Source: Mesorhizobium sp. L-8-3
GTDB lineage: Bacteria > Pseudomonadota > Alphaproteobacteria > Rhizobiales > Rhizobiaceae
DNA: 64,000 nucleotides
Assembly (NCBI RefSeq): GCF_016756615.1
Contig: NZ_AP023262.1
Coordinates: forward strand, 4,713,501 to 4,777,500
Direction of reading: 5' to 3'
The notes under the pieces are model-generated. The model saw only the letters and a list, made by a program, of their open reading frames with translations. It made no database searches and had not been told where the DNA came from. Below are positions 41,680 to 51,211 of this stretch, piece after piece (positions within the stretch are counted from its first letter, which is position 1; the number at the start of each line of letters is the position of its first letter). Position numbers and translations under genes: made by a program.

Positions 41680-43383
41680 ATGACCAAGAAGCCCGACATC
41701 CTCCGCATTGCCGTCGCCCAGCTGAACCCAATCGTCGGCGACGTCGCCGGCAATCTCGCCAAGGCGCGCGAGGCTCGCGCCGACGCTGCCCGGCAGGGCG
41801 CCGACCTCGTGCTCTACACGGAGCTCTTCATCGCCGGATACCCGCCGGAGGATCTGGTGCTGAAGCCCGCCTTCCTCGCAGCTTGCGAGACGGCTGCGCA
41901 GGAGTTCGCGGACGATACAGCGGACGGTGGCCCCGGCGTCATCATCGGGACGCCGCTGAAGCGCAAGAGCGGCATTCATAACGCCGTCATCGTTGCCGAT
42001 GGCGGCAAGATCATTGCCGAGCGTCTCAAGGTCGATCTGCCGAACTACGGCGAGTTCGACGAGAAGCGTGTCTTCCAGGCAGGGCCGGACATGCCTGGAC
42101 CGGTGAATTATCGCGGAGTCCGGCTCGGCATTCCGATCTGCGAGGATATCTGGGGCGAGCTCGGCGTCTGCGAAACCCTTGCCGAGAGCGGGGCGGAAAT
42201 CCTGCTCGTTCCAAACGGTTCGCCCTACTACAGGAACAAGGTCGACATCCGCCATCAGATCGTCATCCGCCAGGTGATCGAGAGCGGCCTGCCCATGCTC
42301 TACGCTAATCAACTCGGTGGCCAGGACGAGCTCGTGTTCGACGGAGCGTCCTTCGCCATCGGAGCGGACAAGTCGCTTGCCTTCCAGATGAGCCAGTTCG
42401 AGGCGGCCGTCGTCTTGACGACGTGGAAGCGGGGAAGGGACGCGGCCGGTGTCCCGAACGGCGAGGACGGCTGGGTGTGCACCGACGGGCCGAAGTCGAA
42501 GATCCCCGACACGGAGGAGGCCGACTACCGCGCCTGCATGCTGGGCTTCCGCGACTACGTCAACAAGAATGGCTTCAAGAACGTCGTGCTCGGCATGTCC
42601 GGCGGCATTGATTCCGCACTCTGCGCCGCCATCGCCGTCGATGCGCTCGGCGAGGAGCGGGTGCGCGCCGTGATGATGCCCTACCGCTATACGTCGGCCG
42701 ATTCCTTCAGGGATGCCGAGGATTGCGCCCGCGCCCTCGGCTGCCGCTACGACATCGTCCCCATCTTCGAACCGGTCGACGGATTTGCGCATGCGCTGAC
42801 GCAGCTCTTCGAAGGAACCAAGGAAGGCATCACCGAGGAGAACCTGCAGAGCCGCGCCCGCGGCACGATCCTGATGGCGATCTCCAACAAGTTCGGTTCC
42901 ATGGTTGTGACCACGGGCAACAAGAGCGAGATGTCGGTCGGCTACGCCACGCTCTACGGCGACATGAACGGCGGCTTCAATCCGATCAAAGACCTCTACA
43001 AGATGCAGGTCTACGGACTGGCGCGCTGGCGCAACACCCACGTTCCCCCCGGGGCGCTGGGGCCGTCCGGCGAGGTGATCCCGCGGAACATCATCGACAA
43101 GGCGCCGTCGGCGGAGCTTCGGCCGAACCAGACCGACCAGGATTCGCTTCCGCCCTATCCGGTTCTCGACGACATCCTCGAATGCCTGGTCGAGCACGAG
43201 ATGGGGGTCGAGGACATCGTCAGGCGCGGTCACGACAAGGCGACGGTATCGCGTGTCGAGCACCTGCTTTATGTCGCCGAATACAAACGACGTCAGGCGG
43301 CGCCGGGCGTGAAGATCACCAAGAAGAACTTCGGCCGCGATCGAAGGTATCCCATCACGAACCGGTTCCGCGACGGCGGGTGA
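41680..43383 (+). CDS. nadE: glutamine-dependent NAD(+) synthetase
   Basis: A 567-residue two-domain enzyme. The N-terminal nitrilase-type glutaminase has catalytic Glu48 (LYTELF), a Lys in RLKVDLPNYGEFDE and Cys in GIPICEDIWGE. The C-terminal ATP-binding synthetase has the PP-loop VLGMSGGIDSALCAAIA and TTGNKSEMSVGYATLYGD. It amidates nicotinic acid adenine dinucleotide to NAD with ammonia from glutamine. The ATG at 41680 is preferred to a TTG at 41656. Confidence 0.95.
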   Translation: MTKKPDILRIAVAQLNPIVGDVAGNLAKAREARADAARQGADLVLYTELFIAGYPPEDLVLKPAFLAACETAAQEFADDTADGGPGVIIGTPLKRKSGIHNAVIVADGGKIIAERLKVDLPNYGEFDEKRVFQAGPDMPGPVNYRGVRLGIPICEDIWGELGVCETLAESGAEILLVPNGSPYYRNKVDIRHQIVIRQVIESGLPMLYANQLGGQDELVFDGASFAIGADKSLAFQMSQFEAAVVLTTWKRGRDAAGVPNGEDGWVCTDGPKSKIPDTEEADYRACMLGFRDYVNKNGFKNVVLGMSGGIDSALCAAIAVDALGEERVRAVMMPYRYTSADSFRDAEDCARALGCRYDIVPIFEPVDGFAHALTQLFEGTKEGITEENLQSRARGTILMAISNKFGSMVVTTGNKSEMSVGYATLYGDMNGGFNPIKDLYKMQVYGLARWRNTHVPPGALGPSGEVIPRNIIDKAPSAELRPNQTDQDSLPPYPVLDDILECLVEHEMGVEDIVRRGHDKATVSRVEHLLYVAEYKRRQAAPGVKITKKNFGRDRRYPITNRFRDGG

Positions 43384-43638
43384 GCTTGCAGTCGCCGTTC
43401 CGGGAACCGGGTTCGTGCGGGCCTGCCTGTGCTCGTTTCATTCGTTCGTGAAATGGCGTCGCCCCCGGGAACAGCCTTGCATCGGTCATGGCTGGCGCGG
43501 CCGCCGGTGCTCTGTTCTGTGATGCTGGCGGCAACGGCGAGGGGGCGCAGATCCGGTTCGCGACGCTGCGGGTGGGGAACGGCGACGTCTGCGGATTTCC
43601 CGTTGTGTGGTCCGCGCTGAGCCAGGTCGGCCGCAAGA

Positions 43639-43660
43639 CAAGAAAACCCGCGTTGCGGGA
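43639..43660 (-). terminator. Rho-independent terminator of the small hypothetical gene
   Basis: On the minus strand, CCCGC-AAC-GCGGG (43659-43647) is followed by TTTTCTTG. It begins right after the stop codon of the 87-codon gene, which supports that gene being real. The 255 bases between it and nadE show nothing recognisable. Confidence 0.7.
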
Positions 43661-43662
43661 CT

Positions 43663-43926
43663 TCAAGAGAGCTCTGGGGGAACCCGTTCCACGGGTTCCT
43701 TGTGCTCAGCCGGGGACCGTCCCTTCAGCATGTTCCGGCTGCGGAACAGCAGCCGGCCCAACCACGGCAGCAGGCGCGGACGTGCCTGTTGCCGGCTGGC
43801 GAAGGCGTTGGCTTTTGCCGCAAGCGCATCCAGATCTCGGATGCGTGTCACGTGTTCGGCGCAGCCGCAGCCTTCGCCAAGCCCTACCTTCTCGTAGTAA
43901 AATCGGTCGAAGCCATCCTGGCGCAT
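43663..43926 (-). CDS. small hypothetical protein
   Basis: An 87-residue basic protein beginning MRQDGFDRFYYEKVGLGEGC and containing two adjacent cysteines spaced by one residue (CGC), a helical middle with DLDALAAKANAFA, and an Arg-rich end (RPRLLPWLGRLLFRSR). I do not recognise a family. The frame is open upstream to 44043 and an ATG at 43968 is another possible start. The terminator directly after the stop argues for a real transcript. It is divergent from the leader of the ABC exporter. Confidence 0.5.
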   Translation of the reverse strand: MRQDGFDRFYYEKVGLGEGCGCAEHVTRIRDLDALAAKANAFASRQQARPRLLPWLGRLLFRSRNMLKGRSPAEHKEPVERVPPELS

Positions 43927-44075
43927 GAGCAGCCCCGTTCGTTGTCGGCGCCGGTTCGAGCCTAGCATAGCCGGTTCCCGGCGCAACAACCGGCGCAGGT
44001 CGCTCTCAGGTCGCTCCCGAATGTTGCAACCTGGCCGCATCATTAGTCCAACGACGCTTTTCTCTTCGCGTCGGC

Positions 44076-44104
44076 TTGGCGAGGCGGATCGTCTCGCCTA
44101 TAAG
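44076..44104 (+). promoter_or_regulatory. sigma70-type promoter of the ABC exporter leader
   Basis: TTGGCG (44076-44081) and TATAAG (44099-44104) are separated by exactly 17 bases, a strong match to the housekeeping consensus. Transcription would start near 44111, giving a leader of about 280 bases before the exporter gene. Confidence 0.65.
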
Positions 44105-44389
44105 CAGCCTCCCGCGAATCCCTTACGGGAGGGCACGAATGCCAGGATTTGACATCTCTACACGAGGCCGCGAAGCGTAGTTCCTCGGCGCCGTACCGAC
44201 CGGTCATCGACCGCGTCGGGCAAGGACGCGCCATGAACTAGGCTTTTGCCTCCCCCGGTCACCGCCAGGTCTCGGCCTGGCGCCATCCTCGTTCGCCTTC
44301 CGCCATTCGAGTGACGATCAGGTCCTCTGCGCGGCATTTCATTCAGACATCATAGTGGGATCGGGTGCTTTGCCGCACCCGCAAAAATC
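44105..44389 (+). promoter_or_regulatory. structured 5' leader of the ABC exporter (candidate attenuator)
   Basis: The leader contains, in order: CCTCCCG/CGGGAGG pairing (44108-44114 with 44126-44132), which can mask the upstream-ORF ribosome binding site; the 13-codon ORF; AGGC-TTTT-GCCT (44240-44251); CGCCAGG-6-CCTGGCG (44263-44282); and CGGGTGC-6-GCACCCG (44362-44381) just before the exporter ATG, which itself has no clear ribosome binding site. It matches no riboswitch class that I recognise. Confidence 0.5.
44139..44180 (+). CDS. 13-codon upstream ORF (leader peptide MPGFDISTRGREA)
   Basis: An ATG at 44139 has a very strong ribosome binding site (GGGAGGG, 44127-44133) five bases upstream and ends at TAG 44178-44180. 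The peptide MPGFDISTRGREA has two arginines near its end. It starts less than 30 bases after the predicted transcription start and is too short for normal gene prediction. By position it resembles leader peptides that control a downstream gene by ribosome stalling or coupling; this role is inferred. Confidence 0.55.
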   Translation: MPGFDISTRGREA

Positions 44390-46192
44390 ATGGCTCGTTT
44401 TCGTATCGACATGCGCGGTGGCGCATTCCGGAACGTTTTTGGTTTCACCGCGGCGCATTGGCGCCGCCAACCCGGTCGACTCGTAGTGATCGCGCTCGCC
44501 GTGCTCCTGTCAACACTGGCCGACGTGCTGACGCCGCTCTATTCGGGCCGGCTGGTCGACGCCGTGGCTGGCGGCGCGGCGAGCGACGCGGCCGCCTGGA
44601 ATGCGGCGCTCGCCGCCTTCGTCATGCTCGTCGCGCTCGCACTCGGGGCGATCGTCATGCGCTACATCTCCTTCCAGCTTATCATCGACCTGACGCTGAA
44701 GATGATGTCCGACATTGCCGCCGACGCGTTCCACCGCGTCCAGCGCTTCTCGACCGACTGGCATGCCAATGCCTTCGCCGGCTCGACCGTGCGCAAGGTG
44801 ACGCGGGGCATGTGGGCATTGGATCTCCTCAACGACACGCTGCTGATCGCCCTGTTTCCGTCGCTGGTGATGCTGGTGGGCTCGACCCTGCTGCTCGGCT
44901 GGTATTGGCCGATGATGGGCGTCATCGTCGCCGCCGGCTCGCTCGTCTACATCGTCCTCACCGTGGCCCTGTCGCTCGCCTATGTGGCGCCCGCCGCGAG
45001 CCTCGCCAATCGCTGGGACACGCGGCTCGGCGGCGCCCTTGCCGATGCGGTGAGCTGCAACGCCGTGGTGAAGGCGTTCGGTGCCGAGCAACGCGAGGAT
45101 GAACGCCTGGCGGCGGTCGTCGACAAGTGGAGCGACCGCACCCGGCGCACCTGGCGGCGCGGCACCATCAACGGAACGGTGCAGGGCGCGACCCTGCTCG
45201 TCCTGCGTATCGCCGTGATAGGCTTCGCCCTGCTCCTGTGGTCGAGAGGAGAGGCGAGCGCCGGGGACATCGCCTTCGTCTTGACCTCGTTCTTCGTGCT
45301 GCAAGGCTATCTGCGCGATGTCGGCATGCATGTGCGCAACCTCCAGCGTTCGGTGAACGACATGGAGGAACTCGTCGATATCCAGGGGCAGGATCTGGGC
45401 ATCGAGGACAGGCCCGGTGCCGGACCGATCGCCATCGGCCACGGACACATCGAGTTCAGCAACGTCACCTTCCACTACGGCAACCATCTCGCGCCGCTCT
45501 ACGAGGATTTCTCCGTCACCATCAAGGCGGGCGAGCGGGTAGGCTTGGTCGGGCATTCGGGATCCGGGAAGACGACCTTCGTGAAGCTCATCCAGCGGCT
45601 CTACGATGTCAGCGGCGGGCGCATCCTGATCGACGGACAGGACATTGCCGCCGTCGCACAGTCGTCTCTGCGCCGGCAGATCGCCATCGTCCAGCAGGAG
45701 CCGATCCTGTTTCACCGCTCGCTTGCCGAGAACATCGCCTATGCCCGGCCGGATGCGACCCAGGCGGATATCGAGCGGGCGGCCCGCCTGGCGAGCGCAC
45801 ACGACTTCATCGCCAGACTGCCGAAGGGTTACGGGACGCTCGTCGGCGAGCGTGGCGTGAAGCTCTCCGGCGGCGAGCGCCAGCGTGTGGCCATCGCCCG
45901 CGCCTTCCTGGCCGATGCGCCGATCCTGATCCTCGATGAGGCGACATCGAGTCTCGATTCGGAATCGGAGGTGCTGATCCAGAAGGCGATGGAGCGCCTG
46001 ATGGTGGGACGCACCACGCTGGTCATCGCGCACCGCCTGTCCACCGTGCGGGCGCTCGACCGGCTGCTGGTGTTCTATCGCGGCAGGATCGTCGAGGAAG
46101 GCGACCATCAGGCGCTGATCCGCATTCCCGACGGCATCTATCGGCGGCTGTTCGAACGACAGGCGCTGGAACTGACCAAGGGCCTGGCGTGA
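44390..46192 (+). CDS. ABC exporter, fused permease and ATPase (MsbA/multidrug type)
   Basis: A 600-residue half-transporter. The N-terminal 330 residues hold about six membrane segments of the type I exporter fold. The nucleotide-binding domain has Walker A GHSGSGKTT (near residue 390), the Q-loop in VQQEPILF, the signature VKLSGGERQRVAIARA, Walker B ILILDEATSS and the switch His in VIAHRLSTVRALD. It should work as a homodimer exporting lipids or drugs from the inner membrane. The long leader with promoter and upstream ORF suggests it is induced by a particular signal. The gltX gene follows on the same strand. Confidence 0.92.
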   Translation: MARFRIDMRGGAFRNVFGFTAAHWRRQPGRLVVIALAVLLSTLADVLTPLYSGRLVDAVAGGAASDAAAWNAALAAFVMLVALALGAIVMRYISFQLIIDLTLKMMSDIAADAFHRVQRFSTDWHANAFAGSTVRKVTRGMWALDLLNDTLLIALFPSLVMLVGSTLLLGWYWPMMGVIVAAGSLVYIVLTVALSLAYVAPAASLANRWDTRLGGALADAVSCNAVVKAFGAEQREDERLAAVVDKWSDRTRRTWRRGTINGTVQGATLLVLRIAVIGFALLLWSRGEASAGDIAFVLTSFFVLQGYLRDVGMHVRNLQRSVNDMEELVDIQGQDLGIEDRPGAGPIAIGHGHIEFSNVTFHYGNHLAPLYEDFSVTIKAGERVGLVGHSGSGKTTFVKLIQRLYDVSGGRILIDGQDIAAVAQSSLRRQIAIVQQEPILFHRSLAENIAYARPDATQADIERAARLASAHDFIARLPKGYGTLVGERGVKLSGGERQRVAIARAFLADAPILILDEATSSLDSESEVLIQKAMERLMVGRTTLVIAHRLSTVRALDRLLVFYRGRIVEEGDHQALIRIPDGIYRRLFERQALELTKGLA

Positions 46193-46321
46193 CGCCGCCG
46201 GGCAAGGCCGGGTGGCCCGTGGCCCGGCCGCCTTCTCATGGCCACGGTAATCGGCTATCTGTCGATTGGTGCGGGGGCGCACCACCTTGCCAAGAGGGGA
46301 GCCATTCGCTACGCCCCGTTC

Positions 46322-47695
46322 ATGACAGTCACCGTCCGTTTCGCCCCGTCGCCGACGGGCCACATCCATATCGGCAACAGCCGCACGGCTCTGTTCAACT
46401 GGCTCTTCGCGATGAAACATCGCGGCCGCTTCATCCAGCGTTTCGACGACACCGACGTCGAAAGGTCGAAGCAGGAATATGCCAACGCGATCCTCTACGA
46501 CCTGCATTGGCTGGGCATCTTCCCCGATGTCATCGAATACCAATCCCGACGCTTCGATATCTACGATGCCGCCATCGAGCGGCTGAAGGCGGCGGGAGTG
46601 CTTTATCCCTGCTACGAGACGGCCGAGGAACTCGACCTGCGCCGCAAGATAAGGCGCACGCGCGGCCTGCCGCCGGTCTACGGGCGCGAGGCGCTCAATC
46701 TGACCACGGAGGAGAAGGAAGCTTTCGAGCGCGATGGACGCAGGCCGTACTGGCGCTTCCTGCTGCCCAATTTCGATACCGACCCGTTCGAGACCCGGCG
46801 TACCGAGGTGCATTGGAACGACCTGATCCGGGGCGAGGAAACCGTGGACCTCGCATCGCTCTCCGATCCGGTGCTGCGGCGCGAGGACGGCACTTACCTC
46901 TACACCTTGCCGTCCGTCGTCGACGACATCGATTTCGGTGTCACCCATGTCATCCGGGGCGACGACCACGTGACCAATACGGGTGTCCAGATCGCGCTGT
47001 CCAAGGCGCTGGGGTCCAAGCCGCCCGTGTTCGGCCACCACAACCTGCTGACGACCACGACGGGCGAGGGCCTGTCGAAGCGCAGCGGCGCGCTCTCGGT
47101 GGCAAGCCTGCGGGAGTCGGGCATCGAACCGATGGCGCTGGCGTCGCTCGCGGTGCTGGTCGGTACCTCCGAGAATGTCGCGTCCGTGCCGACGATGGCG
47201 GAACTCGCCGATCGCTTCGATCCGGCCAAGACGTCGAAATCGGCGGCGAAATTCGATCCCGCCGAGCTCCAGCTTCTCAACAAGGCGCTGCTGCACCACA
47301 TGGCTTTCGAGGCCGTGCGCGAGCGGCTCGCAGCGCTCGGCATCTCCGGCGACGACGCCGAGCCCTTCTGGACCACCGTACGAGGCAATCTCGACACGCT
47401 GGCCGAGGGGGTGGTCTGGTGGCGAATCGTGAAGGAAGGGCTCATCCACCAGCCCGACCTGTCGGAAGCGGATCGCACCTTCGTCCGCCAGGCTTTCGAC
47501 CTGCTGCCCGACGAGCCCTGGGACCGGACGACGTGGAAGACCTGGACCGACGCGGTGCGTGAGGCGACCGGACGCAAGGGCAAGGCGCTGTTCATGCCGC
47601 TCCGGCTCGCGCTTACCGGGCTTGCCTCGGGGCCGGAGCTCGCAGATCTATTGCCGCTTCTGGGGCGGGAAGGAACGTTGGCCCGACGACCCTGA
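46322..47695 (+). CDS. gltX: glutamyl-tRNA synthetase
   Basis: A 457-residue class I synthetase. The HIGH motif is HIHIG (residues 14-18) in [20 protein letters not shown] and the KMSKS motif is the shortened [10 protein letters not shown]. Rhizobiales commonly carry two GltX paralogs; which one this is, and whether it also charges tRNA-Gln, cannot be decided here. The ATG at 46322 gives the canonical start; the frame is open to 46238. The last 83 bases overlap the convergent DUF2865 gene. Confidence 0.93.
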   Translation: MTVTVRFAPSPTGHIHIGNSRTALFNWLFAMKHRGRFIQRFDDTDVERSKQEYANAILYDLHWLGIFPDVIEYQSRRFDIYDAAIERLKAAGVLYPCYETAEELDLRRKIRRTRGLPPVYGREALNLTTEEKEAFERDGRRPYWRFLLPNFDTDPFETRRTEVHWNDLIRGEETVDLASLSDPVLRREDGTYLYTLPSVVDDIDFGVTHVIRGDDHVTNTGVQIALSKALGSKPPVFGHHNLLTTTTGEGLSKRSGALSVASLRESGIEPMALASLAVLVGTSENVASVPTMAELADRFDPAKTSKSAAKFDPAELQLLNKALLHHMAFEAVRERLAALGISGDDAEPFWTTVRGNLDTLAEGVVWWRIVKEGLIHQPDLSEADRTFVRQAFDLLPDEPWDRTTWKTWTDAVREATGRKGKALFMPLRLALTGLASGPELADLLPLLGREGTLARRP

Positions 47696-48668
47696 CCTTG
47701 CGGTCGTCCATCGGCCGGGCCTCGGCTTGCGGCGGGGCCGCCGGCGTTGATTGGACCGGCACGGCAGGTTCTTTCTCTTCGCTTTCCGGAGGGCTCTCGG
47801 TCCCGAGCGTTATTATGGAGCCGCCGGTCTTTTCCGCCGCCGCCGCCGGCCCACCGGCGGTAGTAGAGGGATCATTCGCCGCGCCGCAGCCGCATCCTGC
47901 CGGGCGCGGCATGCCTTCGACCTTGTAGAGAAAGGCATTCGGCAGAGCCGTGTAGGCTTCGCCGGTGACGGTCGACATCATGCCTTCGGCACCCGCGCCT
48001 TGCCGGTAAAGCCGCATTTCAGCGCCGGGGCAGGCGGCTTCGCAATTCTTCTGGTCGCGCTGGAAGTCGGACCACCTCGACGCGTTCGACATCGGGAAGA
48101 AATAACCGTCGCAGGTCCTGACGCAGACCGTGCGGAATTCGCCTTCGGGACCGGCAGCGACACTGTCTGTTCCCTCATTGGCGTCGGGTGGCGCGGTATT
48201 CTCGTCGGGCCCTTCCTCGGACGGTGGGGCTGACCTTGCCATCGGCCTGGGCCGGCGGCAACCGTTGGCGTCGAGCTCCGCCAGTATGCGCAGCCGGGTG
48301 CGCCGAGGCGCCCCCGGGGCCAGTTGCGCCCGCTTGCGCCGCAAGGTGGAGAGATTGCTCTCCATCCGGCCGATCCTGTCGTCGAGAGCGTTGCAGGCAG
48401 CGCTGGTGCCGAGGATGCGAAAGCCGCAGCCGGCGGCGCGCGCCTGACGCCTTGCGATCGCGATCTGCTCCGCTTGCGCCGCGACGGCGCGGTCGTATTT
48501 TCGATGGAGGCCCTGTTTGATACCGCCGCGGGCCGCGGCCAGTTCGGCTTCGAGCTGACGACAGACGCGGCTTGCCGCTGCTGCGGGTTCGAGCTGCGGC
48601 GCTATCAGCAGCAGCGATGCGCATAGCACTGCGCCGATCCGCCCCGCTGCTGTCCAAGCCGCCGACAT
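47613..48668 (-). CDS. exported DUF2865-domain protein
   Basis: A 351-residue protein with a signal peptide ([20 protein letters not shown], cleavage near AAA-SR). The middle is rich in Arg, Ala and Pro. The DUF2865 core is clear: [19 protein letters not shown], then [17 protein letters not shown] and [11 protein letters not shown], with paired cysteines likely to form disulfides. The family is restricted mainly to Rhizobiales and has no known function. The ATG at 48668 with GGAGGG close by is preferred; upstream starts at 48704 (ATG) and 48734 (TTG) are possible. It follows maeB on the same strand. Confidence 0.8.
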   Translation of the reverse strand: MSAAWTAAGRIGAVLCASLLLIAPQLEPAAAASRVCRQLEAELAAARGGIKQGLHRKYDRAVAAQAEQIAIARRQARAAGCGFRILGTSAACNALDDRIGRMESNLSTLRRKRAQLAPGAPRRTRLRILAELDANGCRRPRPMARSAPPSEEGPDENTAPPDANEGTDSVAAGPEGEFRTVCVRTCDGYFFPMSNASRWSDFQRDQKNCEAACPGAEMRLYRQGAGAEGMMSTVTGEAYTALPNAFLYKVEGMPRPAGCGCGAANDPSTTAGGPAAAAEKTGGSIITLGTESPPESEEKEPAVPVQSTPAAPPQAEARPMDDRKVRVVGPTFLPAPEAAIDLRAPAPRQAR

Positions 48669-48730
48669 TCGCCCTCCGGTCGAGACAATCACCAGGTCGC
48701 GCATCCTGCCTTTGCGCGACCGCGCCACGT

Positions 48731-51055
48731 TCAATCGGCCTTGAGCAGAGCCTGCGCCTTGTGGGACGCTTCCACGACCGCAAGCGCCGTCATGTTGACG
48801 ATGCCGCGGGAGGTGACCGACGGCGTCAGAATATGCGCCGGCTTGTCGGTGCCGAGCAGGATCGGTCCGACATGAAGCGCGTCCATCATGCTCTTCACGG
48901 TCGTCAAGGTGATGTTGGCGGCGTCGAGATTGGGGAAGACGAGCAGGTTGGCTTCCCCTTTCAGGGTCGAATGCGGATATGCGCGATGGCGCAGCGTCTC
49001 GGACAGGGCCGCGTCTCCATGCATCTCGCCATCGCCCTGGAGACCCGGCGCGATGCGTTTCAGGATCTCGGAGGCCTCGCGCATCTTCTTGGCGCTCGAT
49101 GTGTCGCGCGACCCGAAATTCGAATGCGACAACAGCGCAGCCTTCGGTTCTATGCCGAAACGGCTGATCTCCTCGGCGGCCAGGACGGTCATCTCAGCGA
49201 TCTCCTCGGCGGTCGGGTCGACCGTCACGTAGGTGTCGGTCAGGAAGATCACGCCGCGCTGGGAGATCAGCATGGACAAGGTGGACAGGTCGCGGTCGCT
49301 GATGCCCGGCCGCGGGCCGATGATCAGCGTGACGTTCCTGAGATGTCGCTCGAAGCGGCCCTCCAGGCCGCAGATCATGGCATCGGCGTCGCCGCGCTTC
49401 ACCGCGATCGCCGCGATCACGCCGGTGTCGGTGCGGACCTGCGTGCGGGCCGCTTCCAGCGTGACGCCGCGCCGGCCCGCCTGGTGGATAAGAAGGTCGA
49501 CATAGTCGCGATAGCGCGGATCGTCCTCGGGGTTGATCAGGCTGAAATCGATGCCGGGCCGGATCTTGAGCCCATAGCGCTTCAGTCGCACCTCGATGAC
49601 ATGCGGACGGCCGATCAGGATCGGCTCGGCGATGCCTTCCTCGAGCACCACCTGCGCGGCGCGCAGCACACGCTCGTCCTCGCCGTCGGCATAAATGACG
49701 CGCTTGGCGCTTGCCGCCTTGGCCGTCGAGAAGACGGGCTTCATGACCAGGCCGGAGCGGAAAACGAATCTGTTGAGACGGTCGAGATAGGCCGGCCAAT
49801 CCTCGATCGGCCGGGTCGCCACGCCGCTTTCGCAGGCTGCCCTCGCCACGGCGGGGGCGATCCTGAGGATGAGACGCGGATCGAAAGGCGAGGGGATCAG
49901 GAAATTGGGACCGAAGGTCGGCGTCTCGGCCGTGTAGGCGCGGGCGGCGACGTCGGACGGTTCCTCACGGGCGAGGGCGGCGATGGCGCGGACGGCGGCC
50001 ATCTTCATCTCCTCGTTGATGGCGCTCGCGCCGCAGTCGAGAGCGCCGCGGAAGATGTAGGGGAAGCACAGCACGTTGTTGACCTGATTCGGGAAGTCCG
50101 AACGGCCGGTACAGATCATAGCGTCGGGCCGCGCCGCGCGCGCCTCCTCCGGCATGATCTCGGGAACGGGATTGGCCAGCGCCAGGATCAACGGCTTTTC
50201 TGCCATGTGCTGCAGAAGTTCGGGCTTGAGGACGCCGGCGGCGGAAAGCCCGAGGAAGACGTCCGCGCCCCCGATGACGTCGGCCAGAGTGCGGGCATCG
50301 GTGTCCTTGACGTAGGGCTCCTTCCACCGGTCCATCTCCTCGACGCGTCCCTTCCAGGCGACGCCGAAGCGGTCGGTGACCCAGATGTTCTCGTGTCTTG
50401 CGCCGAGCGAGACCAGCAGGTTGAGGCAGGCAAGCGCGGCAGCACCTGCCCCCGATGTCACGATCTTGACGCTGTCGATCTTCTTGCCGGCCAGTTCGAG
50501 CGCATTCAGCACAGCGGCCGCGACGATGATCGCGGTGCCGTGCTGGTCGTCGTGGAAGACGGGAATGCCCATGCGGGCCTTGAGCTGTTCCTCGACCTCG
50601 AAGCACTCGGGCGCCTTGATGTCCTCCAGATTGATGCCGCCGAAGGTGGGTTCCAGGGCTGCCACCGTCTCGACCATGCGGCCGATCTCGGGCGCGTCGA
50701 TTTCAATGTCGAACACATCGATGCCGGCGAACTTCTTGAACAGCACGGCCTTGCCTTCCATGACGGGCTTGGAGGCCAGCGGACCGATATTGCCCAGCCC
50801 CAGCACGGCGGAGCCGTTGGAGATCACGGCGACCAGATTGGCGCGTCCGGTATAATCGGCCGCACGTGCGGGATCGTCGCGGATTTCCAGGCATGGGGCG
50901 GCGACTCCCGGCGAATAGGCGAGCGCAAGGTCGCGCTGGTTGCCGAGCGGCTTCGTCGCCTGGATCTCCAGCTTTCCGGGGATGGGATATTTGTGGAAGT
51001 AGAGCGCGGCCTCGTCGAGGTCCGACCGTTGCTGTTTCTTGGCGTCGTCGTTCAT
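48731..51055 (-). CDS. maeB: NADP-dependent malic enzyme with phosphotransacetylase-like domain
   Basis: A 774-residue protein. Residues about 1-430 form the malic enzyme, with [35 protein letters not shown] (metal and nucleotide region) and [18 protein letters not shown]. The remaining part resembles phosphate acetyltransferase (for example [14 protein letters not shown]-like text and [16 protein letters not shown]), which serves regulation rather than catalysis in MaeB. It decarboxylates malate to pyruvate giving NADPH. The ATG at 51055 ([20 protein letters not shown]) is the expected start. Confidence 0.93.
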   Translation of the reverse strand: MNDDAKKQQRSDLDEAALYFHKYPIPGKLEIQATKPLGNQRDLALAYSPGVAAPCLEIRDDPARAADYTGRANLVAVISNGSAVLGLGNIGPLASKPVMEGKAVLFKKFAGIDVFDIEIDAPEIGRMVETVAALEPTFGGINLEDIKAPECFEVEEQLKARMGIPVFHDDQHGTAIIVAAAVLNALELAGKKIDSVKIVTSGAGAAALACLNLLVSLGARHENIWVTDRFGVAWKGRVEEMDRWKEPYVKDTDARTLADVIGGADVFLGLSAAGVLKPELLQHMAEKPLILALANPVPEIMPEEARAARPDAMICTGRSDFPNQVNNVLCFPYIFRGALDCGASAINEEMKMAAVRAIAALAREEPSDVAARAYTAETPTFGPNFLIPSPFDPRLILRIAPAVARAACESGVATRPIEDWPAYLDRLNRFVFRSGLVMKPVFSTAKAASAKRVIYADGEDERVLRAAQVVLEEGIAEPILIGRPHVIEVRLKRYGLKIRPGIDFSLINPEDDPRYRDYVDLLIHQAGRRGVTLEAARTQVRTDTGVIAAIAVKRGDADAMICGLEGRFERHLRNVTLIIGPRPGISDRDLSTLSMLISQRGVIFLTDTYVTVDPTAEEIAEMTVLAAEEISRFGIEPKAALLSHSNFGSRDTSSAKKMREASEILKRIAPGLQGDGEMHGDAALSETLRHRAYPHSTLKGEANLLVFPNLDAANITLTTVKSMMDALHVGPILLGTDKPAHILTPSVTSRGIVNMTALAVVEASHKAQALLKAD

Positions 51056-51211
51056 CGCGGCCACCCGTCCCGTTCTTGTCCTTGTCAGTATTAGCCATAC
51101 ACCGCCGGATTCGCGAGCGCTTCGCGAAGGGGGCGACACGAGCACACATCCCGCGCCGGCTTCGCGCCGGCGCGCTGGCTTTCCCGCCGCGGATCCTGCC
51201 GGTCGGCGCGG

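Noticed and set aside
41299-43263. 654-codon minus-strand frame opposite nadE
   Set aside because: Antisense shadow of a fully recognisable enzyme.
43679-43699. GGAACCCG-5-CGGGTTCC hairpin as a terminator
   Set aside because: It lies inside the end of the small hypothetical gene and lacks a T-run; the true terminator is the next hairpin.
44390-46192. ABC exporter as the type I secretion ATPase for the RTX protease
   Set aside because: It is 17 kb away, lacks an adjacent membrane fusion protein, and looks like an MsbA/multidrug half-transporter.
44510-47449. 979-codon open frame on the minus strand opposite the ABC exporter and gltX
   Set aside because: It is a shadow of two well-supported genes; its text is low-complexity, His/Arg/Asp-rich and matches no family. 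High GC makes such antisense frames common.
48572-51094. 840-codon plus-strand frame opposite maeB
   Set aside because: Antisense shadow of the malic enzyme, which has all family motifs.
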